Source: Chitinivorax sp. B (GTDB taxonomy: Bacteria > Pseudomonadota > Gammaproteobacteria > Burkholderiales > SCOH01). Taken from it: a stretch of DNA of 34,084 nt. The notes beneath the pieces were generated by a model, which did not search any database, was not told where the DNA came from, and saw only the letters and a program-made list of their open reading frames with translations. This document shows positions 25,664-33,904 of this stretch, piece by piece (position 1 is the first letter of the stretch; the number at the start of each line of letters is the position of its first letter). The stretch covers positions 1-34,084 of the forward strand of contig NZ_SCOH01000011.1 of the NCBI RefSeq assembly GCF_005503445.1, in the 5' to 3' direction. The position numbers were made by a program, and so were the translations under genes.

Positions 25664-26297
25664 TCAGTTACTTCAAATCAGCCAGCTGACGACACTGATC
25701 AAGTGCGATGCCCAGCTCATGCAATGGTTATATACTGCCCGTGACTTGAACCTGCCAGACTGGTATCTGGCTGCAGGCTGCATCCGAAACCGTCTTTGGG
25801 ATCACCTGCATGGTTATGCAGAGCCCAGTGGTGAACAGGACATCGATCTCATCTACTTCGACCCAGACGCTTCCGCAGCACAAGACCATGCGCTCAGCCA
25901 GCAGCTATCCAGCCAATTCAAGCAGGTGTGGGAGATTGTCAACCAGGCCCACATCCACCACTGGTATCGCCAAGCCAGCAGCCAACCAATTGAGCCCATG
26001 CTCAGCAGCCTGGACGCACTGGGCCGCTGGCCGGAAACCGCCACCTGCATTGGCGTACGCTTAATGCCAGATGATCGACTGCAGTTCGCGATGCCTTGTG
26101 GTCTGGATGACCTGTTCAACCTGATCTGGCGCCAAAACCCAGCTTTTTCAGATCGCGACATCTTTCTACAGCGAACAGCGAGCAAACACATCACAACACG
26201 CTGGCCACGCGTTTGTCTGGAGCAGAAGGTACCGATCGTTCAATCGATTCAGAAGCATCAAGTGGTGGATACATGTCCGCCAAGGCCAGTGACATAA
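25656..26297 (+). CDS. Nucleotidyltransferase-fold family protein
   Basis: A 213-residue protein resembling the DUF925/NTP_transf_6 family of predicted nucleotidyltransferases: LNLPDWYLAAGCIRNRLWDHLHG near the start, the acidic pair in EQDIDLIYFD, and WYRQ and MLSSLDALGRWPETATCIGVRL further on. Substrate and physiological role of this family are not established. The start is GTG at 25656, overlapping the VWA gene stop by 8 bp; no ATG suits the conserved N-terminus. The last 30 residues are not typical and end (TAA, 26295-26297) only 7 bp before a MITE-like element. The C-terminus may therefore have been altered by events near the insertion, although the insertion itself lies after the stop. 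Confidence 0.8.
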   Translation: MPDQLLQISQLTTLIKCDAQLMQWLYTARDLNLPDWYLAAGCIRNRLWDHLHGYAEPSGEQDIDLIYFDPDASAAQDHALSQQLSSQFKQVWEIVNQAHIHHWYRQASSQPIEPMLSSLDALGRWPETATCIGVRLMPDDRLQFAMPCGLDDLFNLIWRQNPAFSDRDIFLQRTASKHITTRWPRVCLEQKVPIVQSIQKHQVVDTCPPRPVT

Positions 26298-26304
26298 GCC
26301 GTAA

Positions 26305-26446
26305 GAACCTGTTCACTGTCTTATTGCACGACCACGATCGGGGCCCATGTGCTGTTCAACATCCTCATGTATCACACCTACACGCCGGTTTTTGCGCTGC
26401 GCTTCACCCCGCTGGTGGCCGCTCATCACAGACCTTGAACAGGCTC
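26305..26446 (+). repeat. MITE-like element, intact-looking copy
   Basis: A 142-bp element with terminal inverted repeats GAACCTGTTCA (26305 onward) and GAGCCTGTTCA (inward from 26446), 10 of 11 identical, flanked by TAA on both sides (26302-26304 and 26447-26449). The right end with its flank (TTGAACAGGCTCTAA) is identical to the end of the IS at 383-397. The interior has no transposase and matches the second copy at 18499-18629. It lies between two convergent genes. One frame through it encodes a hydrophobic peptide superficially like a membrane-protease C-terminus; because the match to the other copy is at DNA level and ends at the repeats, I treat it as a non-coding mobile element. Confidence 0.8.
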
Positions 26447-26478
26447 TAAAATGGATAGGCAATAAGCTTCAACACACC

Positions 26479-26820
26479 TCAGGCTTTTTTGACGAACTCG
26501 GATTTCAACTGCATTGCACCAAAGCCTTCAATTTTACAGTCGATATCATGGTCACCTTCGACAAGTCTGATGTTCTTGACCTTGGTACCCACTTTGACCA
26601 CAGATGACGAACCTTTCACCTTGAGGTCTTTGACCACGACAACGGTATCCCCATCTGCCAACACATTGCCGTTTGCATCACGGACGATTTTGACTTCCAA
26701 GGCATTTTCCGTCTCTTTACTTGACTTCCACTCATGAGCACACTCAGGACAGATCAGCATTTCACCATCTTGGTATGTCAATGATGAATCACAGTTGGGA
26801 CAATTGGGCAAAACACTCAC
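26479..26820 (-). CDS. yjdM: PhnA/YjdM family zinc-ribbon protein
   Basis: A 113-residue protein of the PhnA (YjdM) family. An N-terminal zinc ribbon has CPNC (C7, C10) and CPEC (C24, C27), followed by the conserved PhnA domain with [16 protein letters not shown] and [20 protein letters not shown]. The family was once linked to alkylphosphonate use, but it is not a phosphonoacetate hydrolase in most species and its role is unclear. The start is GTG at 26820 with AAAGGA about 9 bp upstream; the family N-terminus (MSxLPxCPxC) agrees. It is transcribed toward the MITE-like element, which ends 32 bp from its stop codon. Confidence 0.93.
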   Translation of the reverse strand: MSVLPNCPNCDSSLTYQDGEMLICPECAHEWKSSKETENALEVKIVRDANGNVLADGDTVVVVKDLKVKGSSSVVKVGTKVKNIRLVEGDHDIDCKIEGFGAMQLKSEFVKKA

Positions 26821-27097
26821 GGAGCAATTCCTTTACTATTTGATTTGAGTTCTGTTCAACGGCCGAAAACCACCAGCTGAACCGGGAACAATTGGGCCGT
26901 GCTCTGATCGCCGCGTCCAACTTGAATTGACGAGGGACACGAGAGCATAGCAGCTAGTGTTGTGGCGTATTTTACGCTGATATGCATTGACTGACAGTGG
27001 TACAGACTCTCGCCGTACAAATCATGTCAATTGATTATTGCCTCTAACCCCACACAGCCGATCTGGTTACCATCTACCGATGATCCGCTGACGTTGA

Positions 27098-27310
27098 TCA
27101 CCTTCCGTGAAATGCAAAAGACAGATCAACGGAAGCATTGTCAACCAAGTAATGAGCTTTGTTTCCACCACAACCCATATTCATTGCGGAACCGATTGGA
27201 CGGCTGGCTGGTGGCTGTGGACCATAGGCCAAACCGTGCGGATTTCGTAATGGTGCAAACAGGCTATCCAATTCCTGTTCCGGCCAAGTGAAGTCTTGGC
27301 TTAAATTCAT
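27098..27310 (-). CDS. Possible small protein, unrecognised
   Basis: From ATG at 27310 a 70-residue protein could be made, beginning MNLSQDFTWPEQELDSLF, with a Pro-rich centre and a Gly-rich GCGGNKAHYLV segment. An earlier in-frame start at 27343 lies in AT-rich DNA and is less likely. No clear ribosome-binding site precedes either start, and I do not recognise the sequence. The amino-acid composition looks protein-like rather than antisense, but there is no other support. It could be a remnant of a larger gene. Confidence 0.3.
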   Translation of the reverse strand: MNLSQDFTWPEQELDSLFAPLRNPHGLAYGPQPPASRPIGSAMNMGCGGNKAHYLVDNASVDLSFAFHGR

Positions 27311-27420
27311 AAAAATCAATATATTAATAATATTACAGGGCAAATAAAATCAGGTCCGATCAATAACACCAGCTTAAATGCAGCTTATATACCATTACGC
27401 AAACTTGACCAAAATCAAAT

Positions 27421-27522
27421 CGCTCTAGCGAAAGCTCTGGGATGATGTAATCAGAAGGCAACGCCTTCTGCTTGTGTATCTCCAGTGGTTATTCAGGGTG
27501 ACGGGTTCGTCACCCTTTTTTT
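27421..27522 (+). ncRNA. Candidate structured small RNA
   Basis: A compact structured segment ends in a strong intrinsic terminator with no gene upstream to account for it. CTGG-GAT (27437-27443) can pair with ATC-t-CCAG (27478-27485) to enclose a perfect 8-bp hairpin (CAGAAGGC 27452-27459, GCCTTCTG 27463-27470). This is followed by a linker and the terminator at 27496-27522. The 5' end is uncertain: TATATA at 27386-27391 and TTGACC at 27405-27410 are promoter-like, but neither has a good partner box. It may be a trans-acting sRNA or the leader of a lost gene. It matches no RNA family I can name. Confidence 0.45.
27496..27522 (+). terminator. Strong rho-independent terminator
   Basis: GGGTGACG (27496-27503) pairs perfectly with CGTCACCC (27508-27515) around a GGTT loop, followed by seven T. 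The upstream 670 bp contain no plus-strand gene I can support, so it probably ends the candidate small RNA. Confidence 0.88.
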
Positions 27523-27913
27523 ACCGACAAACGGTAATCAATAGAACTCGCCATTTTCCGATCCCCTACTTTCACCATTCAAGATACCGACGCTATCGGC
27601 ATCGCTTCGGCAGCACCATGATACCGATTTCATCGCTAATACCGCACATCCCGATGTAGATCAAACACATCGTTCAGCATGTATCACACCCCACAATAAC
27701 GTCACTAACACCTTTATATTCATAAACATAAAACCATAAACATATGGGACCAGCGACCCTTGTTGACACCCATTGAAGCAGGTATGTTCGGATTGAGCTG
27801 GCCATGATACTGACATGGAAATCGGTTTAACCCTGATCAAATTGCAGCGTAGTCCAGTCGGTATCTGTTGTCCTTTTTAACTGCAACGCTGTTACTGAAA
27901 GCATTCCATCACC

Positions 27914-28348
27914 ATGTCAGACACCATTCAAATTGTGATAGACAACAACCCCAGCGGGCAGATGACCCGTGTTCTCTACAAAGGTATCTTCGAAGCCAAT
28001 GTGGCACGCACCGGAGATGGCACCGTCGATGTCATCAGCGTTTTTGCCAGGGATGGTGATGACAAGGTAATCGGCGGCATCATTGGCTCCGCTTATTGGG
28101 GCTGGATCAACATTACTTCAGTCTGGGTCGACCCGGCACATCGCCGCCAGGGCTTGGCATCACGCATGTTGCGAACCATTGAGGCAGAGGCTGTCGAACG
28201 TGGGTACCATCATGCCTATTTGGACACCTTCACGTTTCAAACGCCCGATCTGTATCTACGGGCCGGGTACGAAATCATCGGCACACTGGATCAATTTCCA
28301 CCAGGATTTGCACGGCATTTCATGCGCAAAACACTGATCCGCTCATAA
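27914..28348 (+). CDS. GNAT-family N-acetyltransferase
   Basis: A 144-residue acetyltransferase. The acetyl-CoA binding motif A is clear (SVWVDPAHRRQGLASRML, with the R/Q-x-x-G-x-A/G pattern), followed by helix alpha3 (TIEAEAVERGYHHAYLDT) and a motif-B-like YLRAGYEIIGTL. The length is normal for single-domain GNAT proteins. The acceptor substrate is unknown. The gene appears monocistronic, with 112 bp to the PilZ gene transcribed in the same direction. There is no strong ribosome-binding site before the ATG. Confidence 0.88.
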   Translation: MSDTIQIVIDNNPSGQMTRVLYKGIFEANVARTGDGTVDVISVFARDGDDKVIGGIIGSAYWGWINITSVWVDPAHRRQGLASRMLRTIEAEAVERGYHHAYLDTFTFQTPDLYLRAGYEIIGTLDQFPPGFARHFMRKTLIRS

Positions 28349-28475
28349 CAGCCTGATGATTCCCACATCAATGCCTTCCATCCGCCTTGATGCACTGTTT
28401 AGCGGCAAGGGTTGGCAGGGTCGTGGCATGGCGCTATGCTGAATCAACGATTCCGCCCCGATGAGGAGGCATCGC

Positions 28476-28904
28476 ATGAGACAGTTCATCCGCCATCCAG
28501 CCAGCGTCCCAATCGAAATCACCAGTTGCGAATCCAGCCAGTTGGCAACAGGTGAGGCACTCAATATCAGCGTGGGTGGGCTGGCATTCGGCTCAACCAG
28601 ACGCGCCGAAAAAGGAGAGATGGTGGCTGTACGCATCCCCGGTGTACGGCCCGTGTTCGAATCCAATGCGCAGGTTATTTGGTGTAATGAGCTACCTCCG
28701 GGCTATGAATTGGGGGTGGCTTTCCTCGACCCTGAAGATGCGTTTCGCGCTCGCATGGTCGAGCAGGTGTGTCAGATCGAACAATATATGCTGTATGTAC
28801 GTGAGCACGAACACCGTGAATTGACAGCAGAACAGGCCGCGATAGAGTGGATTGAAAAGTATGCCGCCCACTTCCCAACATCCGACTCCGACACTTGGCA
28901 TTGA
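28476..28904 (+). CDS. PilZ domain c-di-GMP-binding protein
   Basis: A 142-residue protein made of a PilZ domain (about 1-95) and a helical, charged C-terminal extension. Both c-di-GMP-binding motifs are intact: RxxxR (RQFIR, residues 2-6) and the D/NxSxxG motif (NISVGG). It is therefore a likely c-di-GMP receptor and could read the output of the GGDEF-EAL and HD-GYP enzymes encoded earlier in the window, though the link is only inferred. An ATG at 28461 is in frame, but the sequence after it is an AGGAGG ribosome-binding site correctly spaced (6 bp) for the ATG at 28476, which is therefore the real start. Confidence 0.9.
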   Translation: MRQFIRHPASVPIEITSCESSQLATGEALNISVGGLAFGSTRRAEKGEMVAVRIPGVRPVFESNAQVIWCNELPPGYELGVAFLDPEDAFRARMVEQVCQIEQYMLYVREHEHRELTAEQAAIEWIEKYAAHFPTSDSDTWH

Positions 28905-28974
28905 ATCCGCCTCGGAATTCAATTTGTTTTTTTCATTGCACCGATCCTGATCGAAACCAAGCTGGATCGACACG

Positions 28975-29814
28975 TTATGCCATTGCCCGTCGTAGCTCTG
29001 ACGGGCTCAGGCCATAGCGCTCACGGAAGCGGATGCTAAAACGGGATGCTGACTGATAACCACACTGGGCCGCAATCTCTGCAACGTCGTGTGAGGAGGT
29101 TTGCAACAATGCCAGGCCCTGCCCCATCCGCACATTTTCCAGAATATCGCGTACCGAAGCACCGAAATGCGCCAATTTGCGTCGCAAGGTGGCTTCACTA
29201 CAGTTCATGCGAGCGGCAAGCTCGGCTGTAGTCCAAGGATGAGCAGGCAACAACATCACCCATTGACGCACTCGATCCACCACCCCACCGTTATTCGCCA
29301 CAAACAAGGCTTGCCCCCCACCTGCCAGTAACAGACTGAGCAAACACTCCTCTGCTCGGTGCTGTATGATCGGCAAGGCGAGTTCGCTGGTCGTTATTGA
29401 ACTCCATAGCCTCGTCCAGGCCCGTTCGGTAACTGGATCCAACATTTGCCATGGCAGCGATACCCTGTCCAACGACAAGGAGGATGCCACCACCTCAGCG
29501 TGGTGGCGCTGCATCCGAGCCAGTAACATCGCATCCAACGACCACATTTCCGCCTCATAACATCCCGTCACATCCGGCACATTGGCCAAATGCACCTCAG
29601 CCCCTACTGGCAATACCAACATGGTATCTATGCCGATTTGCCTATCCACCTGCCCCCACCAAACCTGCTTGTTGCCACGCACAACACGAATCAATGTCGG
29701 CTGGTTGATCGGCACCCGGCGGATGGCATGCCGATGTGTCGCACGAATCCGGCAAAAAACGCCAACATTTGGTGTGACCTGCACTGGTGATTGGGTTGAG
29801 GTGGCATGGATCAT
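28975..29814 (-). CDS. AraC-family transcriptional regulator
   Basis: A 279-residue regulator. The N-terminal 150 residues form a sensing domain with a PINQPTLIRVVRGNKQVWW segment resembling cupin-like effector domains of this family. The C-terminal 100 residues hold two helix-turn-helix motifs: TTAELAARMNCSEATLRRKL and the signature VAEIAAQCGYQSASRFSIRFRERYGLSPSELR. The target and effector are unknown. The PEBP gene lies directly upstream in the same orientation (27 bp from its stop to this ATG), so the two may be co-transcribed. No strong ribosome-binding site is seen. Confidence 0.92.
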   Translation of the reverse strand: MIHATSTQSPVQVTPNVGVFCRIRATHRHAIRRVPINQPTLIRVVRGNKQVWWGQVDRQIGIDTMLVLPVGAEVHLANVPDVTGCYEAEMWSLDAMLLARMQRHHAEVVASSLSLDRVSLPWQMLDPVTERAWTRLWSSITTSELALPIIQHRAEECLLSLLLAGGGQALFVANNGGVVDRVRQWVMLLPAHPWTTAELAARMNCSEATLRRKLAHFGASVRDILENVRMGQGLALLQTSSHDVAEIAAQCGYQSASRFSIRFRERYGLSPSELRRAMA

Positions 29815-29841
29815 GACGATACGGAATCTGCTGGGTGCAGG

Positions 29842-30387
29842 TTATCGACGATAGTGCGCGGTTATGCTGGCCTTACCCAATACATGCTGATTCAGCATAT
29901 ACCCGACCAGAGCACCCGATACATTGGCGTTCAATGGCAAGGTTTCCACATTTAGCGCCCAAACAGTGAATTGATAACGATGCGACGAGTCGCCAACTGG
30001 CGGGCAAGCACCGCCAAACCCCGCACTACCATAATCAGTACGAGTCTGCAGACTGCCTTTGGGTAACAAGCCTTTGATAGTACCAGCCCCTTGCTGCAAT
30101 GCCATAACCTTGACCGGGATATTTACAACCAGCCAATGCCACCAACCGCTGCCCGTTGGGGCATCCGGATCGAATACTGTGACGGCGAAGCTTTTGGTAC
30201 CAGTCGGCGCATGCTGCCAGGATAAAGCTGGCGACAAGTTCTCCCCCTGACATCCAAAACCCATGTATTCCTGTTTTCGCGACAGGGGCTGCCCATCAGT
30301 AATATCAGTACTGGTCAGCATAAATGACTCGGCACTAACCACGCCTGATAACAAACAGCACCCCAATACTGCAATCCAGTTACGCAT
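29842..30387 (-). CDS. YbhB/YbcL-family (PEBP-like) exported protein
   Basis: A 181-residue protein of the phosphatidylethanolamine-binding-protein-like family, preceded by a signal peptide (about 1-20: NWIAVLGCCLLSGVVSA). Family motifs include YMGFGCQGENLSPALSW, VTVFDPDAPTGSGWWHWLVVNIP, DYGSAGFGGACPP and YQFTVWALN. It is probably periplasmic; the function of bacterial members is poorly known. An earlier in-frame start at 30411 lies within the purine-rich ribosome-binding region (AGGAAAGGGAAAG), so ATG at 30387 is preferred. It is followed 27 bp later by an AraC-type regulator gene. Confidence 0.9.
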   Translation of the reverse strand: MRNWIAVLGCCLLSGVVSAESFMLTSTDITDGQPLSRKQEYMGFGCQGENLSPALSWQHAPTGTKSFAVTVFDPDAPTGSGWWHWLVVNIPVKVMALQQGAGTIKGLLPKGSLQTRTDYGSAGFGGACPPVGDSSHRYQFTVWALNVETLPLNANVSGALVGYMLNQHVLGKASITAHYRR

Positions 30388-30626
30388 GATCTTTCCCTTT
30401 CCTGTATGCACCGCCTACCACTGCAGGGGTTCTGGATGGAAAGTGTGCAACATTGGATACAGAACTGTGGTGCCGAACCCGTCATGCAATGTGCGCAAAC
30501 GATCAATATCCAAACAAGCCGGGATTTAGCGATGCTTTACCTGACAGGCCCAGTCGAAAATGTGGACAACCTAGTCGCACCGTCATCTGGACAGCATTGG
30601 TACACCTTACAGACCACAACGGTGAA

Positions 30627-31631
30627 TCAGCGCGCTACCAGCGTCAGCTCAGCGGGTGCTACCAGAATACCTGCCCGCAAACCGACCTTGACGTCAGGAT
30701 TCGGGAAAATGATATGTTCGCTCTGAGCTGCAACAAGCTGATATTCACCATCCTCTGCCACCACGGTACCTGCCTCCAACGGTGTGAAGTTCAGCACATC
30801 AGGGGACAGATTCAAACGAAATGATTCGCTGGTCTTGGTGACATCTCGTGTAGCCTGAAATATGTGATAGTCAGCCGGGTCAAAAGTGGGGCCCACCGGC
30901 ATCTGGCCACTTACCATGGCCAATAGCACACGTTCAAGTGCAGTTACATCGACCACCCCATTTTGTCCGAACGGCCTCGCCTTGCCCAACTCCAACGTAA
31001 ATGCCCTGGCGCCGAAATGATGGCTGGTGAAATATGAAAATGTTGGCGACGGTTTGGTATGCAATAACAATGTATACACATCGCACAAGCTCAGCAGAGT
31101 AATTGCTGTTTTATCGTGTGGCTCGCCATCAGTGTAGGGATAGATAGCAAACTTTTCATAATACGAACCACGAATCGCCGTATGCAAATCCAAATGCCAG
31201 CGTGGTACACCGGCTGTGCTGTTACCAAAGAAATCCGTAACCAATTGCTCCAGCTCTGCCGCACGCGCCACTTCATCACTGATTGCAACTTCTGCATGTT
31301 TACCGCAGAACAGCCGATTGATATCTTCGACCAAGTACCGCTTTCCTGCGCGCATCGCTTGCAGGTTACCAATCAGAAACAGTACCCGCGCACCTGCCAA
31401 CAAACGGCCTTCACGTAGTGCGCCAACGATCTGGTCGACCAGCTCAATAGGCGCTGTTTCATTGCCATGAATACCGCACGAAATCACCAGCTCAAGCGCA
31501 GGCTTACTCTCGGGTGTCACCAGCCAGGCGCCAGGCCCCACCATTTTGCCAACGCCTCCAGATGGTAATGGCGCGTCCAAAAACACAGTGTCGGTATCAT
31601 CAATCAGTGCTTGTAGAAACGGTGTATGCAT
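30627..31631 (-). CDS. astE: Succinylglutamate desuccinylase
   Basis: A 334-residue zinc hydrolase that catalyses the last step of the arginine succinyltransferase pathway, splitting N-succinylglutamate to glutamate and succinate. The zinc ligands are visible: H55 and E58 in CGIHGNETAP and H150 in RWHLDLHTAIR. The length is normal for AstE. An in-frame GTG at 31670 would add 13 residues. ATG at 31631 is preferred because of the common start codon, though neither has a strong ribosome-binding site, so the start is uncertain. It follows astB by about 85 bp, with a small hairpin between them, in the same operon as the binding-protein gene upstream. Confidence 0.9.
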   Translation of the reverse strand: MHTPFLQALIDDTDTVFLDAPLPSGGVGKMVGPGAWLVTPESKPALELVISCGIHGNETAPIELVDQIVGALREGRLLAGARVLFLIGNLQAMRAGKRYLVEDINRLFCGKHAEVAISDEVARAAELEQLVTDFFGNSTAGVPRWHLDLHTAIRGSYYEKFAIYPYTDGEPHDKTAITLLSLCDVYTLLLHTKPSPTFSYFTSHHFGARAFTLELGKARPFGQNGVVDVTALERVLLAMVSGQMPVGPTFDPADYHIFQATRDVTKTSESFRLNLSPDVLNFTPLEAGTVVAEDGEYQLVAAQSEHIIFPNPDVKVGLRAGILVAPAELTLVAR

Positions 31632-31688
31632 GGTGAGCTTCGAATTGGGCAGCAGCGACAAGAATGCCACCGCATCAAGTCAGGCAGC

Positions 31689-31704
31689 AGGGTGAGAGCA
31701 CCCT
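31689..31704 (-). other. Intercistronic hairpin between astB and astE
   Basis: AGGGTG (31689-31694) and CACCCT (31699-31704) form a perfect 6-bp stem with a 4-base loop, 11 bp past the astB stop codon. There is no T-tract, so it is not a classical terminator. It may stabilise upstream mRNA or adjust the astB/astE expression ratio, or have no role. Confidence 0.4.
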
Positions 31705-31714
31705 ACCCATCACA

Positions 31715-33061
31715 TCAGATCAACTGGAACGGGTAGACCGAGCCCAATTGCAAAATCTGGGTCAGTTCATCCAATGCCGTACGACATTCAATCAACAATT
31801 GTGGATCACCCAGATCTTCACCCATCAGGCGATCACGATAATGTTTGTCCACCCAGGCATTCAAACTGCCAAACAAGGCATCGGACATCAAAACATCAGG
31901 ATTGACTGCAGCCAGCTCCGCTGCCGACAGTGCTACGCGCAAGCGCAAGCAAGCCGGGCCGCCTCCATTCTGCATGGACTGTTTGAGGTCGAATACCTTT
32001 ACTTCATCAATCGGGCCACCACTGTTGACCAAACTTTCCAGATAAGCCCAGACCCGTGGCATACTGCGGCACTCTTCAGGCACCACGATGATCATTTTGC
32101 CATTCGGCTTGGACAACAGTTGGCTGTTGAACAGGTAGGACTTCACCGCCTCATCAATCGATACTGCGGCTTCCGGTACCTCGACTGCAACAAACTGGCC
32201 ACCTACCGCCGCCAACTTGCGATCCAACTCTGCGAGCACTGCAGCCTGATCGAGAAACGAGCGCTGGTGATGGAACAACACATTGCGATTCCCAACTGAA
32301 ATCACATCATTGTGGAACACGCCTGCGTCAATGGTATTGGGATCCTGCTGTGCATACACCACCTGTTCCAGTGACAAACCATGCAAACGGGCAATGGCTT
32401 GGCTGGCTTCCAACGTCTGCCGAGCCGGGAATTTGATCGGCCTGGGATAGCGGGTATCGAACGCAGCTTGACCAAACACGAAAAACTCAATACCGGCTGC
32501 ATCATATTCAGCGCAAAAACGAGTATGGTTAGCGGCACCTTCATCGCCGAAATGCATTTGAGCAGGCAGAGCCTGGTGATGCGCAAAATGCCGCTCGTCT
32601 GCAAACATGGCCTTCAGGATTCGGCCGGTGGTTGGGTGTTCGATCGAACGGTGAAATTTATTGTTGAGATTGGCCGGGGTGAAGTGAACGCGTCTGTCAG
32701 CTGTATCACCTGATGGGCTCACCGTCGCAGCATTGGCGGTCCACATGGTCGATGCCGAGCTGCATGCAGCCAGAATTGTTGGGGCCTCCTTGGCTGCCTT
32801 ACGTACCACCTCCGCATCAGTACCACCAAAACCCAAACCACGTAGATGAGCCACACTGGGGCGCTCATGCGGGGCCAATACGCCTTGCTTGAAGCCCAAG
32901 TCATGCAGCGCCTTCATTTTCATCAGGCCCTGCTTGGCTGCTAGTTTGGGGTTGGATGTGGATTTTTCGTTTGATGTCGAAGCAACATTGCCGAAGCTAA
33001 GTCCGGCGTAGTTATGGGTGGGGCCGACCAGGCCGTCGAAATTGGCTTCAAATGCGGTCAT
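31715..33061 (-). CDS. astB: N-succinylarginine dihydrolase
   Basis: A 448-residue enzyme converting N2-succinylarginine to succinylornithine, ammonia and CO2, the second step of the arginine succinyltransferase pathway. The family start ([18 protein letters not shown]) is unmistakable, and segments such as [30 protein letters not shown] and [12 protein letters not shown] match AstB throughout its length. A TTG six bases upstream is in frame, but ATG at 33061 has GAGG about 7 bp before it. The gene is 42 bp downstream of an amino-acid binding-protein gene and upstream of astE. astC, astA and astD are not in the window. Confidence 0.95.
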   Translation of the reverse strand: MTAFEANFDGLVGPTHNYAGLSFGNVASTSNEKSTSNPKLAAKQGLMKMKALHDLGFKQGVLAPHERPSVAHLRGLGFGGTDAEVVRKAAKEAPTILAACSSASTMWTANAATVSPSGDTADRRVHFTPANLNNKFHRSIEHPTTGRILKAMFADERHFAHHQALPAQMHFGDEGAANHTRFCAEYDAAGIEFFVFGQAAFDTRYPRPIKFPARQTLEASQAIARLHGLSLEQVVYAQQDPNTIDAGVFHNDVISVGNRNVLFHHQRSFLDQAAVLAELDRKLAAVGGQFVAVEVPEAAVSIDEAVKSYLFNSQLLSKPNGKMIIVVPEECRSMPRVWAYLESLVNSGGPIDEVKVFDLKQSMQNGGGPACLRLRVALSAAELAAVNPDVLMSDALFGSLNAWVDKHYRDRLMGEDLGDPQLLIECRTALDELTQILQLGSVYPFQLI

Positions 33062-33103
33062 CTTCAAACCTCGGTTTCAAGCGCAATCGACGGCCAAGCA
33101 CCG

Positions 33104-33904
33104 TCACTGCGTAATTTTAAAGGTACGCATCAAAGGGACAGGAGATTTGGGGCCAAACCAGTTTTCAAAAACCTTGGCGGCCTCGCCAGTTTTCTCTGCA
33201 TCCATCAATGCATCATTGACATGTTGCTGCAAACGCTTTTGCCCTTTACGCATGCCGACTGCGTATACCTCAGCAGCCAACGGCACATCAGGCACTTCAA
33301 ATTCCGTCTTATTGGACATCTTGCTCAGGTTGCCCAATAGGGTCGGTTCAGGGCCAGAGGCATATTCACATCTACCTTCGCTCAGTGCCTTGAACACTTC
33401 CGCATAATCTTCCATCTGCTTGATCTGCACCTTCTGGGACAGATCCTGCAAATACTTGGCATTGGTGGTGCCCTTTGGCACACAGACCGTCATGTTGTCC
33501 AATTGCAGCAAGTCCTTGAACTTGCCCTTCCTGGAAGCGATCTTCTGGGTCGATACAAAATAACCCAGGCTGTAGTCGACCTCCTTCTCGCGATCCTTGG
33601 TTTTGGCGAAGGTCGCAAATAGCACATCGACACGGCCATCTTTCAAGGCTGGCAATCGATCAGCTGGATCAACGGTCTTGAAGACCGGCGTCAGATTCAG
33701 CTTTTTTGCCACCAGCTGCGCAAATTCGATGTCATATCCAGACACGCTGCCTTTGGATTTGTCGAAGAATCCAAACGGTGGTGAGCTGTCACGCACACCA
33801 ACGATCAATTGCTTCTTTTCCTGGATTTTGTCCCAGTCGTCGGCTGCTACTGCATGACCAACCGATACCAGACAACCCAATACCATCCATCCAAGTGGTT
33901 TCAT
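33104..33904 (-). CDS. Amino-acid ABC transporter substrate-binding protein
   Basis: A 266-residue exported protein of the SBP_bac_3 family. A signal peptide (about 1-21: LGWMVLGCLVSVGHAVA) precedes the mature start near AADDWDK. Family segments are LIVGVRDSSPPFGFFD, GYDIEFAQLVAKKL, LKDGRVDVLFATFAKTKDR and a late GMRKGQKRLQQHVNDAL. By position before astB-astE it probably binds arginine or a related amino acid for uptake, but no permease or ATPase gene is in view. TTG at 33925 is in frame; ATG at 33904 is chosen because GGAG lies 7 bp upstream. About 180 bp of upstream sequence remains in the window, AT-rich and likely holding the promoter. Confidence 0.9.
   Translation of the reverse strand: MKPLGWMVLGCLVSVGHAVAADDWDKIQEKKQLIVGVRDSSPPFGFFDKSKGSVSGYDIEFAQLVAKKLNLTPVFKTVDPADRLPALKDGRVDVLFATFAKTKDREKEVDYSLGYFVSTQKIASRKGKFKDLLQLDNMTVCVPKGTTNAKYLQDLSQKVQIKQMEDYAEVFKALSEGRCEYASGPEPTLLGNLSKMSNKTEFEVPDVPLAAEVYAVGMRKGQKRLQQHVNDALMDAEKTGEAAKVFENWFGPKSPVPLMRTFKITQ

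Larger units (their letters stand above)
26821..27913. other. Long, mostly non-coding intergenic region
   Basis: About 1.1 kb without a convincing long gene. It holds one possible small minus-strand gene (27098-27310), a structured candidate RNA (27421-27522) with a strong terminator, and an AT-rich stretch (about 27700-27745). CCGATGTAGATCAA at 27651-27664 is a half-match to an FNR-type site. The rest shows nothing I can interpret. Confidence 0.6.

Noticed and set aside
26298-26434. Open frame encoding a CPBP/CAAX-protease-like C-terminus (AHVLFNILMY).
   Set aside because: The same sequence recurs at DNA level at 18499-18629 with frame breaks, bounded by terminal inverted repeats, so it is the interior of a MITE-like element rather than a gene fragment.
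27031-27291. Plus-strand 86-residue open frame in the long intergenic region.
   Set aside because: No ribosome-binding site and composition unlike a protein; the opposite strand is slightly more protein-like.
27651-27664. CCGATGTAGATCAA as an FNR/DNR-type site.
   Set aside because: Only one half-site matches well and it lies about 250 bp from the nearest start codon.
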